This document shows positions 18,547-29,638 of a stretch of 64,000 nt of DNA, in pieces (positions within the stretch are counted from its first letter, which is position 1; each line of letters opens with the position of its first letter). Source of the DNA: Cheiracanthium punctorium (taxonomy: Eukaryota > Arthropoda > Arachnida > Araneae > Cheiracanthiidae); assembly GCA_038373885.1 (NCBI GenBank), contig JAWZYV010010236.1, positions 248,001 to 312,000 of the forward strand, given 5' to 3'. Below the pieces are notes generated by a model. That model was given only the letters and a program-made list of their open reading frames with translations, searched no databases and had not been told where the DNA came from. The position numbers and the translations under genes are program-made.

Positions 18547-19684
18547 TGTTATTGCCAATACGTGACAGAAATTCAAGTATTTGTTTTCCAATAATTTGCG
18601 CTCTCCCGCAATTTACAAATACGTGTCCGATGTACTTTGAATCAGGTTCTTTTATCAAGCTTATGTGTTCTTCTATTATCGCTGTTCTTCTATTGTCTTC
18701 CATTGTTAGTGTCCTGTCTTTGCGTCCATCGAAGTACAAACCAAACTGGTCATAATTATATTCTGTTAGAACTGGCTGACACGTTAGAGTAGTTCTGCTC
18801 TTAGATCTCAATCGTCGAATTTTATTTCTGTCAACAACATTCAATATGTTTCCTTGTGAAATAATTCCTACGTCTTGAAGTGTAGCTGACAAGATGGCAG
18901 CGCCTGCTCTGTCGGAAATTCCAAATCTATATAATGTTCTACATACAGCAGTAAATTTTGTTGCTACAGGTATGGCATCGGCTACAGTGTTAGGATTTTC
19001 AGCGATATCTGTTGGTGAAGAAAAGTCTGTATGCTCGCACTTACGCCGCTTCAATTTACATTCATCATTCAAGTCCATTGAGCTGAAAGAAGCATTAGTC
19101 AGTGTTTTATTTATCTCCTCATATCGCTCTTGTTTGAATTTTCATTTATCAGCCTTAATTCTTTTGAAAGTGACTTTCTGATCCAGTGATTCAATTACCA
19201 TCTTGCTCTCAGTTCGCTGGTCTAATAGAAATTCACGCTCCTTTATTGGTACCTTCCGTTCTTTATTACAGCAGCAACTTTCAAACGATTTACAAATGCA
19301 TGCCGATATATCAAATAGAAAATTTGCTTTCTTTCGAAAAGTATCCATTTGCTTACAATAACTCTCAGTATCTTTTCTTGCTTTTTAAGATTTCAGGAGG
19401 GAGCGATATTTGTCGTGGTAAGAAAGTATTTTTCTTAAAATGCTGTAGTGGTCTATTATTGGGATTGAAGCTCGTTTACAGATCTCTTTTAACTTATTAG
19501 CAACTTTTTCACACGAGGAGGAAATGCAGTTCCATTGTTTAGTAGATGCAGTTCTATTGTTTTTGTACTCTTTTGAAAGCCAGCATACACATCTTATTAC
19601 ATGTTCGTAAGTGTGAAGCATATTACTTGGCATATCACAGCCAGAGCCAAATACAGGGCAAACCATGTCTTTTCTTAAAAACAC
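18547..19684 (-). pseudogene. hAT-like transposase pseudogene, 5' part (unit A)
   Basis: N-terminal pieces of the same gene, in one frame but cut by the two stops found in all units (stops at 19385-19387 and 19142-19144). This copy has private changes at the start (MFLRKDMVCPVFG) and a Lys-Glu-Tyr-Lys segment where other units read Lys-Glu-Asn-Gln. The C-X2-C and Cys-rich segments are kept. Confidence 0.8.
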
Positions 19685-21067
19685 AATAGGGTCATTCAGT
19701 GATGACTGACATTACAATTTTACTACATTTGTAACCTTTGAAGTTCACCAGTGGCTTGAAATATATATATTTATTTATTTAAAATTGATCAAGAGTATCA
19801 TAAATAAGTACTATACTGTTATCTATTCTCATTATAAAAAATCTTTTTTTCTTTTTTTAAATAAAAGGAAATCAAAAAACGTGACTGATGTTACACAGAT
19901 GTAACCAATAATTTCAATACCAATAACTTCAATACCAATAAACCAATAACTTCAAGACCGTTCAACTGTGCGCCATGGAAATTCGTAAACATAGATGTTT
20001 GAACGAAAAGAATATTTTTCCGGCATCCGTTTAGCTATAACTCGCCATCTGTACCGTTCAACCGTTTGCTATGAAAATACCGTTCAACCGATTTATGAAA
20101 ATTGGTACACACAGATATTTGAGCACGGAGAATACTTTAACGCTATCAGCTTTGGTATGACTTGCCTCTAGATGCCGATGCAGCGCACTAACTTCAAAGC
20201 CGTTCGACTAATCACCTTAAAAATTGGTATACATACACATTTGAGCAGACAGAATATTTTTTTAGTATTCATTCGGCTGTACTCATCTTTTGATGGCACT
20301 GCAGCCAGGGCCTGATTTCCGGGAGGGCATTTGGGGCTAGCGCTCGGGCCTCCAACAAAAAGGGGCCACGCAAATTGTTCGTTAAGTTTAAAAATTTGTA
20401 AATTTTGAAAGGAGTTTCGAAAGAGGGTAACCTAAGGAAATTTTTGACAAGGGCCCCCAACTCGGCAAATCTGCCCCTGTGTGCAGCACTTTATTATTTT
20501 AACACGCCACTAGATAGCACTTCAGCAATCAACTTTTTGATCGTTCAACTAACCGCTCGGAAAATTTGTATACATACACATTTGAACACAATATTTTTGC
20601 GTTATCCATTTTTCTTAACTCGCCCTTTGTGGCGCTTTAGCGTATTATTGCTTTTAATTTGCCACTAGATGGCGATGCAGCGTATCGTGACCGTTAAACT
20701 GCTTCTATGAAGATTGGTACACATAGAAATTTGAACATGAAAAGATTTTGATGCTACCCATTTTGCAAATACTTCGACAGTTGATGGCGCTGCTCCGAAT
20801 CATCTTTTTCACTCTTCAAACGATCGCCATGAAATTCTTTATACATAATTGTTGAACACAGATAATATTTATCCAATATCAATTTTGCTATATCTTTTTA
20901 TTATGATAAATAGTAATTATATTAAAGCGTAATATAAAAAAAGAATCCATTCATTCCCGTGCGAAGAACGGGCCCGACAGCTAGTATATATATATATAAA
21001 GAACATAGTATCTCCTCCTTTTTTTGTAGTACACAGTAATTATTAAGTTTGTGTTGTTAGGGCAAAG

Positions 21068-21290
21068 TTGCACCCAGACAGCACATAAGCTTAAATCAAG
21101 CTTGACATTTCTTTGAATTTGATGTATTAATACAAGCTTGACAGTTTAATTCATTTTAAGCCTGAAGCAAGCTTGGAGATTACCAAAAAATGAATCAGCA
21201 AATATTTTCCTGCCGAATTTAAGTCATTTGAACTGTCAAGCTTGAATACAACTTGATGACTGCTTGATTTGGAAAGGCACATCAACATAA
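21068..21290. repeat. Nested-hairpin segment with clustered AAGCTT (units B-F)
   Basis: Five AAGCTT sites lie within 157 bp (21087, 21098, 21134, 21169, 21238). Two sit in the palindrome TCAAGCTTGA. Inner inverted arms CAAGCTTGACAGTT (21133-21146) and AACTGTCAAGCTTG (21231-21244) are perfect; outer arms AAATCAAGC (21093-21101) and GCTTGATTT (21262-21270) enclose them. Counterparts start near 29035, 36998, 44958 and 51768. Unit A has a SINE here instead. Probably a small foldback element. Confidence 0.6.
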
Positions 21291-21484
21291 CAAATAATTT
21301 ATCATCAGTCATAAATGTACTTGATCATAGAATTTAAAAAAATAGATTCCATATTTCCAAATATTGAAGTTCTTCAAAATAAAATACAAATATACTACAA
21401 AATTGATTTCAAAATCAGTCGTTTGTCTCGATTTTTGCCAATATTGCCCAACAGCAGCATTAAGAAAACAACTCCACTCCACTC

Positions 21485-21553
21485 GTGACGTCACTTCTGG
21501 TCGCGGCCCGTGACGTCATCCGGCCCCGCCCCCCCTGAGACGTCACTTCCGCC
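21485..21553. promoter_or_regulatory. CRE/ETS motif cluster, unit B
   Basis: Full CREs at 21486-21493 and 21511-21518, plus a GACGTCACTTCCG composite from about 21539. The ETS half next to the first CRE reads ACTTCTGG, so it is weakened relative to units A and F. Confidence 0.55.
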
Positions 21554-21592
21554 GCACGAAACGCGCCGCTTACTACTACCGTTTGATCGACA

Positions 21593-21678
21593 GCCCCGCG
21601 ATGAGGCCCGAACCCGGGACCTTCACACTTCAGACGTTACCATTCTGATTGCCTTGTCCACTCGGCCATGGTGGGGCC
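21593..21678 (-). repeat. tRNA-derived SINE head, unit B
   Basis: Same minus-strand head as in unit A, with the CCCCGCG end intact so that six of seven acceptor-like positions can pair. Confidence 0.6.
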
Positions 21679-24054
21679 GGTCATTATTGAAGCAATAGAT
21701 TACTGAACCATTCAAAACAGCATTGTTCATTTCAACAAAGCATCGGCGGCCCCGCGATGGATTGTGCATCTATCTTTCACAACAATGGAAGCCTTATGTA
21801 GATGAAGTAAGCGTGTATTGAGTGGCCCGCCGTGGCCTCTGCGTTGGGTGATCTCTCTCTCTCTACTCGTGAATCGGTTGTCTGGGGTTCTTGTCCAGTG
21901 TGCACCCCAACTGCAATTTAGGGTGGAGTGTAGAATGTTTATGTGTATTATTATAATGTGGAATGTTTGAGTGTGCGATATACATGATGATGCCATGAAT
22001 GCATGAATGTGTAATACATTGGATTGGGAACATCGAACACCGGATTGCGGGCAGGTGGTGGGGGCATCACAGCCACTTGCCTTGTGCGCTCGGACATTCG
22101 CTGCGAGCCTGCGCGAGCGCTCGAGTGCAGGGGATGACGGTTGTGACGACTGCCGTCATCGCGATCGGTCAGTTCGGAACTTGCGTCCGAGGCTCAAAAG
22201 TCGGCCAAGATGAGGTGGCGTTCCTGTTGTCGTGGACGGCAGGCCCGAAACTTGGATCTGGCCCGCTTCCCTGGTGCAGTGCTGGAAATGAAAAGTTCCC
22301 GTCCTCACGGCTAGCAGGAATGTCCCAAGATTGGAGCCCGAATGTCAGAGATTGTGATCACAAAAGATGATCACAAAATGGGAAATAAATAAAAGCAATA
22401 GGAATAAAAGAAACAGATACAAATTAACAGCAAAGCGATCATGGATCATTTGTTGTAGTGGATTGTCCATAATAGATGATTAATGGTCGATTTGCTATTA
22501 GATAGATACAAACAATACAAATTAATACTAGCTGAATAAACTATCTCAAAGAAAAAGGTCTTGCTTATGTTGGTCGTAGTGGGCTAAAGCTCGGATCTGG
22601 CCGGTTGGATGGAACCAGGGATCATCCCCGTGCTGGAAAGGAAGAGTTCTGTTTGGCCAATGTCAGCTGGACTGACGAATGATTGGCAGTCGATTGGCCG
22701 CAAACGACTGACCAAGCCGACCAAACTGACCGAAACGATCCAGCGAATTATGGGTGTCACAAGACAACTACAAACCACGCAGATGCCATGGGGGCTTTTT
22801 TTTCTTCTTTTGTTTCGAATTTTATATGAGGAGAAGTATATTTAAATTGTTACAGTGACACCTCTGATAGTGCGTCACTTCCGCAAAAATTAAATGGAAA
22901 TTGAGAAATATCACTCTACTTTAAAAATACAATAAAAACTCTGTAATTTGTTCCTCTGGCACTGATCACTCTTCTTACTAAATTTAAAAAATGGTACTTT
23001 ACTTTTTTCTAAATTCAAACATCTGATAACCAGAACATTTTATGAAATCAATCCTAAAAGTACATTCAAGCAATTTTTTTTATTGATATCATTAATTTAA
23101 TACTTTAGTTCAAAATAAGTACTGTACATCCGTTTCATTTTCTTTCCTGTTACTTAATTTAATTTAAATATTTACTTTCGTTAATTACTTTTCAATCTAG
23201 GTTAATCAAGAAAAAAATAAAACTTTTTTATGTGCCTCAATAAAAATAGATAAATCAATGTCTGTGCCACTGCTAATAAATTGTTCACTTTACCGATCTG
23301 CCTTGATTTTGAAGTAATTGCGCAAAATACAGGGTGGTCCTGAACTATATCACGGTAGATTTTATTATGTCGAACTCAGAATGCATAAAGAATATCAGGA
23401 TAAGTCCTCTCGTAGCAGAGTAGAAAAATAAAGCAGAGGCAGAAGTAATCTTAGAATGAGGACAAAGAATGAAACAGTCCGAAAGTTTTAAATACTTTTT
23501 TTTAAATTTAAGTTTTAAAAATATGTTTATATAATTGCTTATGTGTAAGAATGCAGTTTCATAAATAACGAAGCAAACAATATTTTTTAGCACTTGTTTC
23601 TTGTCTATCAAAATCTTGTACTTACCACCTCTCTTAACGACCGCTTTTTCGAGGAATTGAGAGTGGTCGCACCCGAGAAGTTCCACTGTAAATGTATATT
23701 CTGGTATAATTTGGTTCATTGCATTTCGAATTTCATACTGTTTGGCCCTCTGATTCAGATATATATATTCTTTTTCCTATGGGCTATGTCATTTTTGCAG
23801 TAATATTCATTATTTTTTACTTATTAATTATCTATTTATAATTTAATTAATAAGTAAAGCACAATTTATGCAATATTTTGTATATGTATCTTCTATATAT
23901 ATAAAAATGAATGTTTGTGTGTGTGTATGTATGTATGTGGTGTGTGCGACATTGAAAAACTCCAAAACCGTTTGACCGATCACCATGAAATTTGGTACAC
24001 TTAAGTATTTTCTCACGGAGGAGGATTTTATGCTATCCATTTTACTCTAGCTCG

Positions 24055-24735
24055 CCGCTAGGTGGCGCGGCAGAACGTCGAATACTATTCAACCGCTTGC
24101 TATGAAACACCGTTTAACTTATCTTAACGAAAATTGGTACGTATGAATATTTGAACAAGGAGAATATTTTTATGCAATCCATTTTGATATAACTTGCCGC
24201 TAGGTGGCGCTGCAGAGTGTCGAATTCTATTCCGTTGGACCGCTTGCTATGAAAATACCATTCAACTAATTTTGATAAAAATTGCCATTTATGGATATTG
24301 GAATACGGAGAGTATTTTTACGTAATCCATTTTGCTATAACTTGCCGCTAGGTGGCGCTGCAGAGCGTCGAATTCTATTCTGTTGGATCGCTTGCTATGA
24401 AAATACCATTCAACCAATTTTGATGAAAATTGCCATTTAAGGATATTTGAACACTGAGAGCGTTTTTATGCTATCCATTTTCCTCTAGCTTGCCGCTAGG
24501 TGGCGCTGCAGTACACCGAAATCTATTCCGTTCGACCGTTCGCTATGGAAGTGCCGTTCGACCGGTTTTGATGAAAATTGGTACACACAGATATTTGAAG
24601 AAGTAGAATATTTTTACACTATCCATTATGCTGTAACTTGCCGCTAGATGGTGCTGCAGAACGCCGAATTCTATTTCATTTAAGCGCTTGCTGTGAAAAT
24701 ACCGGCCAACCGATTTTGATGACAATTGGTACACA
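24055..24735 (+). repeat. ~148-bp tandem repeats with CTCF-like core, unit B
   Basis: Cores at 24055, 24197, 24345, 24493 and 24641: spacing 142, 148, 148 and 148 bp, all in the same orientation. The fifth core is CCGCTAGATGGTGCT. Confidence 0.75.
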
Positions 24736-25375
24736 TGGATATTAGGGTGGATCGAAAAAAACATTTTTCGGAATTTCAAAACCTACCTATGCGGAAAAGA
24801 TGTTCTGTAGTATGGAGATAAAGGGAAAAATAACAAAAAATTTTAATTTAAAATTTAATGCTGCCGCAAGGGGGGTTAAATTACCCTAAAAAACGAGAAA
24901 AAGAGTGAAATTCTTTTATATGGTGAAAATAAAAATAATGTTAATCAGAACCTACCTATGCGGAAAATATGTTCTATAGTATGGAGATAAAGGGAAAAAT
25001 AATTTTAAAATTGAAATTTAAAGTTTAATGCTGTCGCAAGGCGGTTGAATTTTCGAAAAAAAGGGGAATATGACTAAATTTTGCTCATCCATGAAGAAAA
25101 GATATTCTATGATGCATAAAGTATTGGAAAAATAAAACAAAAAATTACATTTTAGATTAAGCTCTGTCTCGAGGGAGATTAAATTTAGATATTTAAGTCT
25201 CTTTATGGTAAAAAGCTAGCGTTATTTTTGTTAAATATAAAAATACAATTTGGTGCTACTTAATGTTTTTGAAATGAGAAGACATACTAAATGACTACAT
25301 AAAAAGACACTTTTGATACTTTTATATCTTACTTAAATAGTTACTCAAAACAAACCTAGAAAAAACCTGTGAAAA

Positions 25376-27645
25376 TTACAATGGGCGGTAATCCCGTTTG
25401 GTGTTGAAAACTGGCATGAGGTTTCGTGATTCCAGACGATTTCTTATTAAACCATCTCTTCTGGAAGGTCCACAGACAGCAGCAGATGCTTCAATGACTA
25501 TTTTAACTATTCGTTCTGTAGCCTGAGTATGGCAGGGAAACCCTGTGATAGCAGGTAGTACTGCCTCTGGAATAATTGTTGAGTTTCTTGTAGCTTCTAA
25601 AATCATGTCATCACTAAATTGTTCAGTCAGTGGAGGCTCTGTTACATATTCCCACTTAATCAAATCCACATAATCCGTTGCACAAAGGTCAAAATCTGGT
25701 ATATTGAAGACACGAATATTATTCGTTGCAGTGGTTGTGGTTGCATTAGACTGTTTGACATTGCGCGCTTCCAGAATTCTCCGAAGTGCCAATTCCTTTA
25801 TATGACTTCTGTTGTCAGCTAGCATCGATATAAGAATATTTTCAGGATGGCCAAAAAACCAGTTTCTTTGAATAACAGTGTCGATGCGGCCTCCAAATCA
25901 CTGGACAAATAACGCGGTAAAACGATTGACTGATGTAAATGTTGTGCACCATAGATTACCGATGGTTTTGTCTTGATGTTGAACCACATAGTGGCATAGA
26001 CGTTTAGGATGAATGTCGTTAGAATCACTAAAGCCTCGGAAGGATTTCCGTTAGCTATATAGAGTCTGAGAATTCTATTTCCAGTTGCAAGCCACCTTGA
26101 GTGACAAAGTTTTCCTGAGTTTCTCTTTGACAGACTTTCGCTGCAATGTCCACAGTTCATTGCTTCACAAATTTCCATAAGGTACAGTTTATCAGTGCTT
26201 AAATCCTTTTTATTAGTCGCTTCACTTAGTGTGCATCGTATTGGCGTGAATGTAGCTACGGATAGCTTTTCACATCCGGCCAGTAATTTTCCAATTTCGC
26301 CAGTGAAACTTCTGGGTCCAGCCGTGGGTCCATCTAAGTAAGTGAAAAGGTGACGTAGTGGTAGCTCATTTGCGTGCAATTCGCACACAAACCACTGAAG
26401 TGGACGCTTAAGGATTAGTTCCATGATTCGGATAATACCCCCTTTGACACCTGTGTTGACAGATGTTCCATCACAAGCGATCGCAATCAACTTTGTTACA
26501 TCTATGTTATTGCCAATACGTGACAGAAATTCAAGTATTTGTTTTCCAATAATTTGCGCTCTCCCGCAATTTACAAATACGTGTCCGATGTACTTTGAAC
26601 CAGGTTCTTTTATCAAGCTTATGTGTTCTTCTATTATCACTGTTCTTCTATTGTCTTCCATTGTTAGTGTCCTGTCTTTGCGTCCATCGAAGTACAAACC
26701 AAACTGGTCATAATTATATTCTGTTAGAACTGGCTGAGACGTTAGAGTAGTTCTGCTCTTAGATCTCAATCGTCGAATTTTATTTCTGTCAACAACATTC
26801 AATATGTTTCCTTGTGAAATAATTCCTACGTCTTGAAGTGTAGCTGACAAGATGGCAGCGCCTGCTCTGTCGGAAATTCCAAATCTATATAATGTTCTAC
26901 ATACAGCAGTAAATTTTGTTGCTACAGGTATGGCATCGGCTACAGTGTTAGGATTTTCAGCGATATCTGTTGGTGAAGAAAAGTCTGTATGCTCGCACTT
27001 ACGCCGCTTCAATTTACATTCATCATTCAAGTCCATTGAGCTGAAAGAAGCATTAGTCAGTGTTTTATTTATCTCCTCATATCGCTCTTGTTTGAATTTT
27101 CATTTATCAGCCTTAATTCTTTTGAAAGTGACTTTCTGATCCAGTGATTCAATTACCATCTTGCTCTCAGTTCGCTGGTCTAATAGAAATTCACGCTCCT
27201 TTATTGGTACCTTCCGTTCTTTATTACAGCAGCAACTTTCAAACGATTTACAAATGCATGCCGATATATCAAATAGAAAATTTGCTTTCTTTCGAAAAGT
27301 ATCCATTTGCTTACAAGAACTCTCAGTATCTTTTCTTGCTTTTTAAGATTTCAGGAGGGAGCGATATTTGTCGTGGTAAGAAAGTATTTTTCTTAAAATG
27401 CTGTAGTGGTCTATTATTGGGATTGAAGCTCGTTTACAGATCTCTTTTAACTTATTAGCAACTTTTTCACACGAGGAGGAAATGCAGTTCCATTGTTTAG
27501 TAGATGCAGTTCTATTGTTTTGGTTCTCTTTTGAAAACCAGCATACACATCTTATTACATGTTCGTAAGTGTGAAGCATATTACTTGGCATATCACAGCC
27601 AGAGCCAAATACAGGGCAAATCATGTCTTTTCTTATAAACGCCAT
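25376..27645 (-). pseudogene. hAT-like transposase pseudogene (unit B, reference copy)
   Basis: Four open pieces on the minus strand form one decayed gene: 27645-27343 and 27306-27100 (Cys-rich N-terminal part), 27036-25819 (405 codons, core) and 25825-25376 (C-terminal part). The first three are in one frame, parted by TAA (27343-27345) and TGA (27100-27102); the last needs a frame change near 25850-25880. In the 405-codon piece, YFDGRKD (Asp117), ACDG (Asp189) and VCELH (Cys218, His221) followed by a later CHSRW segment resemble the RNase H-fold and C-X2-H layout of hAT transposases. The assignment is by motif only. I associate the protein type with multi-copy uncharacterised proteins of invertebrate genomes. 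It lies antisense to its Helitron host. Confidence 0.72.
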
Positions 27646-29442
27646 AGGGTCATTCAGTGATGACTGACATTACAATTTTACTACATTTGTAACCTTTGAA
27701 GTTCACCAGTGGCTTGAAATACATATATTTATTTATTTAAAATTGATCAAGAGTATCATAAATAAGTACTATACTGTTATCTATTCTCATTATAAAAAAT
27801 CTTTTTTTCTTTTTTTAAATAAAAGGAAATCAAAAAACGTGACTGATGTTACACAGATGTAACCAATAACTTCAATACCAATAACTTCAATACCAATAAA
27901 CCAATAACTTCAAGACCGTTCAACTGTGCGCCATGGAAATTCGTAAACATAGATGTTTGAACGAAAAGAATATTTTTCCGGCATCCGTTTAGCTATAACT
28001 CGCCTTCTGTACCGTTCAACCGTTTGCTATGAAAATACCGTTCAACCGGTTTATGAAAATTGGTACACACAGATATTTGAGCACGGAGAATACTTTTACG
28101 CTATCAGTTTTGCTATGACTTGCATCTAGATGCCGATACAGCGCACCAACTTCAAAGCCGTTCGACTAATCACCTTAAAAATTGGTATACATACACATTT
28201 GAGCAGACAGAATATTTTTTTAGTATTCATTCGGCTGTACTCATCTTTTGATGGCACTGCAGCCAGGGCCTGAATTCCGGGAGGGCATTTGGGGCTAGCG
28301 CTCGGGCCTCCAACAAAAAGGACCCACGCAAATTGTTCGTTAAGTTTAAAAATTTGTAAATTTTGAAAGGAGTTTCGAAAGAGGGTAACCTAAAGAAATT
28401 TTTGACAAGGGCCCCCAACTCGGCAAATCTGCCCCTGTGTGCAGCACTTTATTATTTTAACACGCCACTAGATAGCACTTCAGCAATCAACTTTTTGATC
28501 GTTCAACTAACCGCTCGGAAAATTTGTATACATACACATTTGAACACAATATTTTTGCGTTATCCATTTTTCTTAACTCGCCCTTTGTGGCGCTTTAGCG
28601 TATTATTGCTTTTAATTTGCCACTAGATGGCGATGCAGCGTATCGTGACCGTTAAACTGCTTCTATGAAGATTGGTACACATAGAAATTTGAACATGAAA
28701 AGATTTTGATGCTACCCATTTTGCAAATACTTCGACAGTTGATGGCGCTGCTCCGAATCATCTTTTTCACTCTTCAAACGATCGCCATGAAATTCTTTAT
28801 ACATAATTGTTGAACACAGATAATATTTATCCAATATCAATTTTGCTATATCTTTTTATTATGATAAATAGTAATTATATTAAAGCGTAATATAAAAAAA
28901 GAATCCATTCATTCCCGTGCGAAGAACGGGCCCGACAGCTAGTATATATATATATAAAGAACATAGTATCTCCTCCTTTTTTTGTAGTACACAGTAATTA
29001 TTAAGTTTGTGTTGTTAGGGCAAAGTTGCACCCAGACAGCACATAAGCTTAAATCAAGCTTGACATTTCTTTGAATTTGATGTATTAATACAAGCTTGAC
29101 AGTTTAATTCATTTTAAGCCTGAAACAAGCTTGGAGATTACCAAAAAATGAGTCAGCAAATATTTTCCTGCCGAATTTAAGTCATTTGAACTGTCAAGCT
29201 TGAATACAACTTGATGACTGCTTGATTTGGAAAGGCACATCAACATAACAAATAATTTATCATCAGTCATAAATGTACTTGATCATAGAATTTAAAAAAA
29301 TAGATTCCATATTTCCAAATATTGAAGTTCTTCAAAATAAAATACAAATATACTACAAAATTGATTTCAAAATCAGTCGTTTGTCTCGATTTTTGCCAAT
29401 ATTGCCCAACAGCAGCAGGAAGAAAACAACTCCACTCCACTC

Positions 29443-29514
29443 GTGACGTCACTTCTGGTCGCGGCCCGTGACGTCATCCGGCCCCGCCCCCCCCCTGAGA
29501 CGTCACTTCCGCCG
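29443..29514. promoter_or_regulatory. CRE/ETS motif cluster, unit C
   Basis: Full CREs at 29444-29451 and 29469-29476 and a third GACGTCACTTCCG composite near 29499-29511. The first ETS half is ACTTCTGG. Confidence 0.55.
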
Positions 29515-29552
29515 CACGAAACGCGCCGCTTACTTCTACCGTTTGATCGACA

Positions 29553-29638
29553 GCCCCGCGATGAGGCCCGAACCCGGGACCTTCACACATCAGCCGTTAC
29601 CATTCTGATTGCCTTGTCCACTCGGCCATGGTGGGGCC
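29553..29638 (-). repeat. tRNA-derived SINE head, unit C
   Basis: Minus-strand A-box-like and B-box-like pair, almost identical to unit B. Confidence 0.6.

Larger units (their letters stand above)
1..20994 (+). repeat. Tandem array unit A (left edge, holds nested retrotransposons)
   Basis: First unit of the array, phased so that each unit ends at the Helitron CTAG terminus. Its first ~65 bases match 20999-21065, so the array probably continues or starts just left of the window. It is about 8.8 kb once the 12.2-kb retrotransposon nest (6334-18542) is removed. It differs from the inner units in having an extra SINE at ~68-276 in place of the AAGCTT-rich foldback, an extra Helitron piece at 2326-3342, and several sequence variants shared only with unit F. 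Confidence 0.9.
3715..20994 (+). mobile_element. Non-autonomous Helitron-like element, unit A, interrupted
   Basis: The 5' end is TCTTCTATATATAG after an A, followed by a (GT)n/(GTAT)n run. The 3' end is a short hairpin (CCCGT/ACGGG), an 8-base gap and CTAG at 20991-20994, followed by T. Terminal TC, terminal CTAG, a subterminal hairpin and no target duplication are the Helitron hallmarks. No Rep/helicase ORF is present, so it would depend on an outside helper. Inside are the ~148-bp repeats, the dead hAT-like gene, and (this copy only) the Gypsy/BEL nest. Confidence 0.7.
20995..28942 (+). repeat. Tandem array unit B
   Basis: Full unit of 7948 bp, visually almost identical to C and D. Equivalent landmarks lie about 7960 bp apart (for example 21727, 29687, 37649 and 45609). 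It has the internal-type variants: a GGCCCCGCGATGG patch at ~21748 and a 12-bp expansion near 22712. Its copy of the dead transposase shares a Glu with unit A (VCELHAN) where C and D have Gln. Confidence 0.93.
23889..28942 (+). mobile_element. Non-autonomous Helitron-like element, unit B
   Basis: Complete ~5.05-kb copy with TC start at 23889 (preceded by A) and CTAG at 28939-28942 (followed by T) after a CCCGT/ACGGG hairpin. Layout: (GT)n leader, five ~148-bp repeats (~24000-24740), the inserted hAT-like element (from ~24742), then more diverged copies of the same repeat to the 3' end. A single tandemly duplicated locus explains the identical position in every unit better than separate insertions. 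Confidence 0.72.
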
